Positions 59,003-64,000 of a DNA stretch of 64,000 nt are shown in pieces. Origin of the DNA: Aurifilum marmelostoma (taxonomy: Eukaryota > Ascomycota > Sordariomycetes > Diaporthales > Cryphonectriaceae); contig JAMXSV010000018.1 of assembly GCA_027559495.1 (NCBI GenBank), forward strand, positions 372,001 to 436,000, read 5' to 3'. The notes beneath the pieces are model-generated. The model saw only the letters and a list, made by a program, of their open reading frames with translations. It was not told the origin of the DNA and made no database searches. The translations under genes were made by a program, and so were the position numbers. Numbering within the stretch: the stretch's first letter is position 1; every line of letters begins with the position of its first letter.

Positions 59003-61022
59003 GCTGGCTCAGATCGACACCGACGATTTACGAGGATGGTCGAGTCAGGAGGGGGACAGCATGTCAGGCTAGGCTCGCCATAGCATGTCGGGCTTGACGA
59101 GAACTGTTGTGGAGGCGTATGATGCTGTGGGGGGTTTCTAAAGAGCGCTCGGACGCCAGGTGAGGTGGGAGGTCAACTGGGTATAGAGCCGGCATGGTGT
59201 AATTATTGCAGCAACTGCGGGCTTATGATGACTGCATATTCTACACGAATTTCCTGTTATTGAATCAAACTATATTTTACCACTTCTCTGGGCGCATAGT
59301 TTCCATGCTTAACCAGTTCAAAATCTGACTGACGAGAACGCATGCCGAGTCCCACGACTCGTTCATATTTTAATTGAATTAGCATTGAATAACTATTACT
59401 GCGATAATAAAATCACGGAGAAATAGACGTATGCATTTCAGTCATTACGTTAGATCAATGCCTTCTCTCTTTGGCAGTGGCTTAAAATTGAAAGCCGGTA
59501 ATACTGCTCGAACATGTCTGCTTCGAGCCTGGATACACTAACAAGACAGTTTCCAGTGAATACGCAATGCCCATTTTCTATTCAGAGCAGGCTTGATCTA
59601 CAGGACGCGAAACAAGGCACTGCAGAGTCATCAAGCCGTAATCTTGGATGTTTGGGCCCGCCACCGGAACTAAGTACACATGAAACCTGAGACGATAAAC
59701 GGCCCAATAATCATTCGGATGATCCGCCGTCCGAGACCCGTCTGAAGCCGGATATTTCTTGTCATCTCATCCAAGGAGAGAAAGCGCTCAGCAGATCTAT
59801 ACGCGATGTGAGGTCAGATAATTAATCCGATACTTCAGGTCGTGGAAGAAGACAGCCCTGAGTCGGGACACATCGAGACCATCCTATAGTCAATTAGTTG
59901 ATATAGATACGAGCGAGCAGACTTTAGTAGTAACATAAATCGAGTGCTCAGCTCTGGTATTCGCTAATCTTGAACATGGGTAACAAGTATGCTTCTGAGA
60001 GACCAAGGCCCTCGGCTGCCAGCAGTCCAAGGAAAACTTGGCCAAGTGATACGTATATAGTATCGTGTAAATTATTTGGCACGCACGTGCCCTGCCTGCA
60101 AGCTTCCCGCATCAATGTGTATGCCATGTAAATACAGCTTTCTCGAAAAGAGAAAAGGGAAAGAAGATACAGTATTTTCTTCCCCTCGATTTCGATGCGA
60201 GCTCAATTCCAGAGCCTCGGGCGAAGGGGGGAGGGGGGTTTGGGTGGTGTTGGGGCTATAGGAGGGTGAATGGCTCCGCGGGTGTATTTCCATGGCGGGT
60301 TGTGTATATGTTGGAATGAGGAAAAATAAAAAGCTCTGCTAGGGGTGAGAAACGAGGTCTAGGGCAACTTGAAGGCTCGATCGGCCCTAACCCTGACCTC
60401 TGCTCCTAGGCCACCACAGCCAGCTAAGGAGAGCGACAGACAGGACAAGACATATTTCTATTGGCTATTTTGCACAAACTCATATGTATCTACACATACG
60501 CATCAAGGAAATATATAGTTATGCTAGAGAAACGATGGGTTGACGACCGAAGAAGACGAAAGCCCTGAACGACGCTGACAGCCTACCTTGGAGTATTGTG
60601 TGTGTTATGCTACAGACCTGCTTGTTTGAGACGGCCAGATACTTTATCTTTGATAATGAATAGAGTGGTATAGATGTGTTTACCAGGGAAGACATCTAGG
60701 AAAAGACACTGTATCGCAGTCTATTTGCAAAAGGAGGTTGAAAATAGAGAAGGCTCTTCAAGAGAAAACCGTACCACTAATATAGGGTTAGGGTTTATCT
60801 ACCGGTGCCGACCCGGCGCGAGATGCCAGGAAATTTGCGGCATCGAGTCTAGAGCTGCAGACGACCTGCCCATGCGACCACAACCACCACCACCTTTGAA
60901 GGCGACGAATCTCCCAGCGAAAGCCGACCATCAAGCTCGTCCCGACATTCTCCGAGCGAGGGAGCAAGGACAACAAGAAGCAAAACCGAGGCCAAGACCG
61001 TCTTGAACAGGCTGTGTTCCCA
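59003..61022. other. Intergenic region before mitochondrial S17
   Basis: 2.0 kb with no supportable gene. 59,200-59,480 is moderately AT-rich. TAGGGTTAGGGTTT at 60,783-60,796 lies 227 bp before the S17 start codon. Confidence 0.4.
60783..60796 (+). promoter_or_regulatory. Telomere-like (TTAGGG) promoter motif upstream of mitochondrial S17
   Basis: TAGGGTTAGGGTTT holds two overlapping TAGGGTT units. In several fungi the Myb factor Tbf1 binds such units in ribosomal-protein promoters; that link is inference here. Confidence 0.35.
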
Positions 61023-61653
61023 ATGGCCTCCACGGCCCTCGCAACTGCCTCCGAGGCAGTCATCAAGACCGCGCCGGGAAGGTTCTCGCGCGTAGCAACC
61101 GGCGTCGTGACATCGGCAGGACTAGCAGCCAAGACTGTGAAGGTCCAGCTCGGAGGAGAGGAGTGGAACAAGAAAGTGAAAAAGGTATGGCCACCACCCG
61201 CCAACCTGGCCGCCTGCGAGCTCTCTCTCCTCCCCGCCCCCTCTTCTCTTTTTTCTCTGCTAACATTCTACGTGTCTTCTCTAGTACTTCAAAAAACCAG
61301 AATCCCACCTCGTACATGACCCCAACAACTCCGTACGGACGGGCGACGTCGTCGAAATTGTGTCCGGGTGGCGTACGTCCAAGAGAAAGCGCTTTGTGGT
61401 CAACCGAATAATAGCGCCCTTCGGGCCACCCGTCGAGGAGAGGCCGCCTGTGCCGACGCAGAAGGAGAGGGAGGCCGTGCATGCTGTCAAGCGAGCAAAA
61501 AAGCTTGAGAGGAAGGAGCTGAGGGCAAAGGCAGCGCAGCTCGAGAAGAAGGTAGCAACGGCGGCCAAGCTCACAGAGGACATCACAAGGGCAGCGTGGA
61601 AGATGAGGTTGATAAACAGAGCGGAGTGGACGGGTCCTATTCCTGTGCGGTAG
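61023..61653 (+). CDS. MRPS17: Mitochondrial small-subunit ribosomal protein S17 (uS17m)
   Basis: Exons 61023-61184 and 61285-61653 give 176 residues. The S17 OB-fold core is readable: GVVTSAGLAAKTVKVQL, then across the intron KKVKKYFKKPESHLVHDPNN, and VRTGDVVEIVSGWRTSKRKRFVVNRIIAPFGPP. The long Lys/Ala/Glu-rich C-terminal helix (AVKRAKKLERKELRAKAAQ) is the extension seen in fungal mitochondrial S17 proteins. The Ala/Thr-rich N-terminus may act as the import signal. The protein binds 15S/16S-type rRNA in the mitochondrial small subunit. It converges with the AAA ATPase gene, 280 bp apart. Confidence 0.93.
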
Positions 61654-61933
61654 ACGCTCGGCCGATGCCGATGAGCCAGATGTGACAACGAAATTACTGG
61701 TTGTGGTGTTGAGGGGTAGCAGTGTCACAACAGGCGGATTATTGAATTGTGTGTAATCATGGGGCTCGTGTGTATTGTGTCAATGGACGGCAGAGACAGG
61801 CCTGCTTGTCCTGTGCAAATTCAATCAAGGGCCAACCGACTTGATCTTCATACCGATGCCGCCTCCAGGAGCCGCGAGCAAATACGACGGCGATGTAGGT
61901 GAAAGGTATCCTGTGCTGGTCCATCTCGGGACG

Positions 61934-64000
61934 TCAACCTCCACGCTCCCCAAACTCCCTCGCCCAGTCCTCGTGCTCCTTTAAACCCGACTTGCTCACG
62001 CTGGGCCGGATTGTGGCCAGACTGGCAACGAAGTCTGCTAGTTCGATAGGCCTGATTTCGTCCATCGTCATGTGCAAAAGTGCCTCGCCGAGGGATCTTA
62101 GGGGGCCCATGGCGGCGTCTTTCGCGAGGGCCGTCATGTCTGAGCCCGAGAAACCTAGTTCAAATTAGCATCGTGACTTAGGGGAAGAGGGCTCTTGAAG
62201 CTGGTGCTTACCGTCCGTCAGTTCGACAAGCCTAGCTAGATCATCGTCTGTCAAGCTGTGCTTTTGCTGACCGAGCAAGTTCTGAAGCTGGACGGCCCTG
62301 GTCTCGGCCTCAGGCAGGGGAATATACTGCCTCCTGACAAATCTTCGACGGGCAGCCTCATCAATAGCCCAAGGAAGATTTGTGGCCGCGAGGACAAGCA
62401 CACGGTTGGGATCGCCCCGGTCCTTGTCTCCCGAATCTCGGCCAGCCGCTGCCCTCTGCAGGTCACTCCACTGGATGAGGAACTCCGTCTTGATTCTCCT
62501 AGTCGCCTCGTGTTCGCCAGACCCAGACCGTTGAGACAGCAGCGAGTCGATCTCATCGACGAAGATGATGCTGGGTGCCAGAACCTTGGCGAGACCGAAC
62601 AAAGCCCGGACCAATTTTTCCGACTCCCCAAGGTACTTGCTTGTCAGGCTGCTGGCCGAGATGGAGAAGAATGTCGACTTTGATTCTGTAGCAACAGCCC
62701 GTGCCAACATCGTCTTACCCGTACCAGGGGGCCCGAATAAAAGCATGCCTCTTGCTGGCTCTCGAAGTCCCATGAAAAGATCCGGCCGCAGGAAGGGGTA
62801 GACGACCGCCTCACGTAGCGCATTCTTGGCCACTTCAAGCCCAGCAATGTCGTTCCAGTGCACTTCATCACCTTGAACAACGATCTCGTTGAGGATCTGT
62901 TTGGCTGCGCCCTTGTCCACCCCGGGTGGAAGGTTCTTCATGACTGCGTGTTTCCTCTTCCTCCACGAAGCTTCCGGACTTGACTCATCAGAAGCTGATT
63001 CCTCTGAGGCATTTCGAGAGTTCGAGCGTGAGTTGCCTCTGGAGCTCATAACCAGGGACCGTTCCTTCTGTGAGACTTTTCTACGGGGACGAGAAGGAAC
63101 GGGGTCAGCGTCACTCCCTTCTCCACTGGAATCGGATGTGGTTCTTCGGAGAGGGGTGGACTTCCGACGGTGTTCCAGGTTGGGGCTCGAAGTATGCTCC
63201 CGATGTGATCTGCTTGACTTCCGATGGATTGGAAGGCTCGTGCTGCTGGTCGGTTTGTTGTCATAACGCCCCTGCGCAAGGTCATCCCTCCGATAGGATC
63301 TGGACGAGGAGCCTCTGATGTGATCAAGGTTCGTGCGGTGCCGTGACGTGCGCTCTGGTTCTCGAGACTCTAGTGCTAGTCCGGTGAGAGCACTTGACGC
63401 AGCGCTGACGGAAAGTGCAGACGGTCGAGAGCACAGCTCATCGGGGCGCGCCGAGTCGAGGCTGTGCCTTAGCCCTGATACTTCCGCAGACGTAGCTTCC
63501 TCTTCGTCCCTATGCTTCACCAGCCGACGTGTGTGACTATCCCACTGCCGAGCGGGAGAAGCATCAGATCTCCTAGTAACAGACTCGGCAGAGTCATAAA
63601 ATGAGGATGGTCGAATGCGATCAGCCGCCGCAGCATTTGGAAAGCCTCGCGGCGATGTCACGTCTCTCGAACCAAGGGCGCTCCATGCCAAGGTCGCAGC
63701 CTTGCTCGCACCCGGCTCGTCTGAAAGCTTGGGGTTGGAACGGCGCTTTGCAGATCTGTCGCCTGTCTTGCCTGAGCGGAGCGTGGTTCTCATGGTGTAC
63801 TTGTCCGGACTCGGTGACCGCGATATCCTGCGAGGGGAATTTGTATTGTATGACGGTAGCCTCGAGGAAGACGGCGAGGCACCAGCGTCGGCACCAGTCC
63901 ACCTCGGTCCCACCACAGCCTGCTCAGACGAAGTTCTCGTGGCGAGGGAGGGTCGGGGCGGCAGAACTGGCCGAGACAGCTCGGGGTATGTAATTGCTGG
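61934..64000 (-). CDS. SAP1: AAA ATPase of the Sap1/spastin/fidgetin group, N-terminus outside the window
   Basis: Exons 64000-62212 (open to the window edge, so 5'-partial) and 62154-61934. The N-terminal part is long, Ser/Arg/Asp-rich and probably disordered. The AAA module begins VHWNDIAGLEVAKNALREAV, with Walker A GPPGTGKT and Walker B IIFVDEID. The second region of homology has ATNLPWAIDEAARRRFVRR, and the C-terminal helical part continues GFSGSDMTALAKDAA across the intron. The block VVYPFLRPDLFMGLREP matches yeast Sap1/Yta6 and the meiotic clade that includes the microtubule-severing spastin and fidgetin. No MIT domain is seen in the visible part. The true start must be sought beyond 64,000. 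Confidence 0.88.

Overview
The window comes from a filamentous ascomycete, most likely a Sordariomycete; the species cannot be fixed from the sequence. Genes have many short GT-AG introns. The genome is split into GC-rich gene blocks and extremely AT-rich blocks. The AT blocks show C-to-T decay (CpA to TpA; glutamine codons turned into TAG/TAA) typical of repeat-induced point mutation (RIP).

Layout. 1-15,229 is a RIP-destroyed block: a Ty3/gypsy remnant (minus strand) cut by the window edge, an unclassified remnant, and a complete but dead chromovirus at 7,530-15,224 (minus strand) with 527-bp LTRs and a 5-bp target duplication. 15,230-18,580 is a GC island with one intact-looking secreted carboxylesterase gene of eight exons. 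18,665-28,200 is a second RIP block containing a three-level nest: an old LTR, a 267-bp solo LTR inside it, and a complete chromovirus (19,219-26,998, plus strand) inside the solo LTR. Each of the two later insertions has its own target duplication.

28,270-64,000 is ordinary housekeeping territory: KGD2 (2-oxoglutarate dehydrogenase E2), a five-exon complex I LYR subunit (NDUFB9/B22), divergent histones H2A and H2B, SQS1 (R3H/G-patch), ATG4, JJJ1, an SPX-RING protein ending in a CaaX box, cystathionine gamma-synthase, a large conserved-looking unknown, EMG1, a secreted Asn-rich protein, mitochondrial ribosomal protein S17, and a Sap1/spastin-type AAA ATPase cut by the right edge. KGD2/NDUFB9 and H2A/H2B are divergent pairs that probably share promoters.

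Most interesting points. Both chromoviruses carry the decayed remains of the same kind of extra gene, antisense to pol, between pol and the 3' LTR; it looks like a cysteine-cluster plus coiled-coil protein. The 3' LTR of the younger element has an exact 82-bp terminal duplication in which only the inner copy carries RIP changes. H2A has a one-base frameshift in a C6 run, which is probably a sequence error. All exon borders are my own reading of GT-AG sites and frame; no alignments or searches were run.
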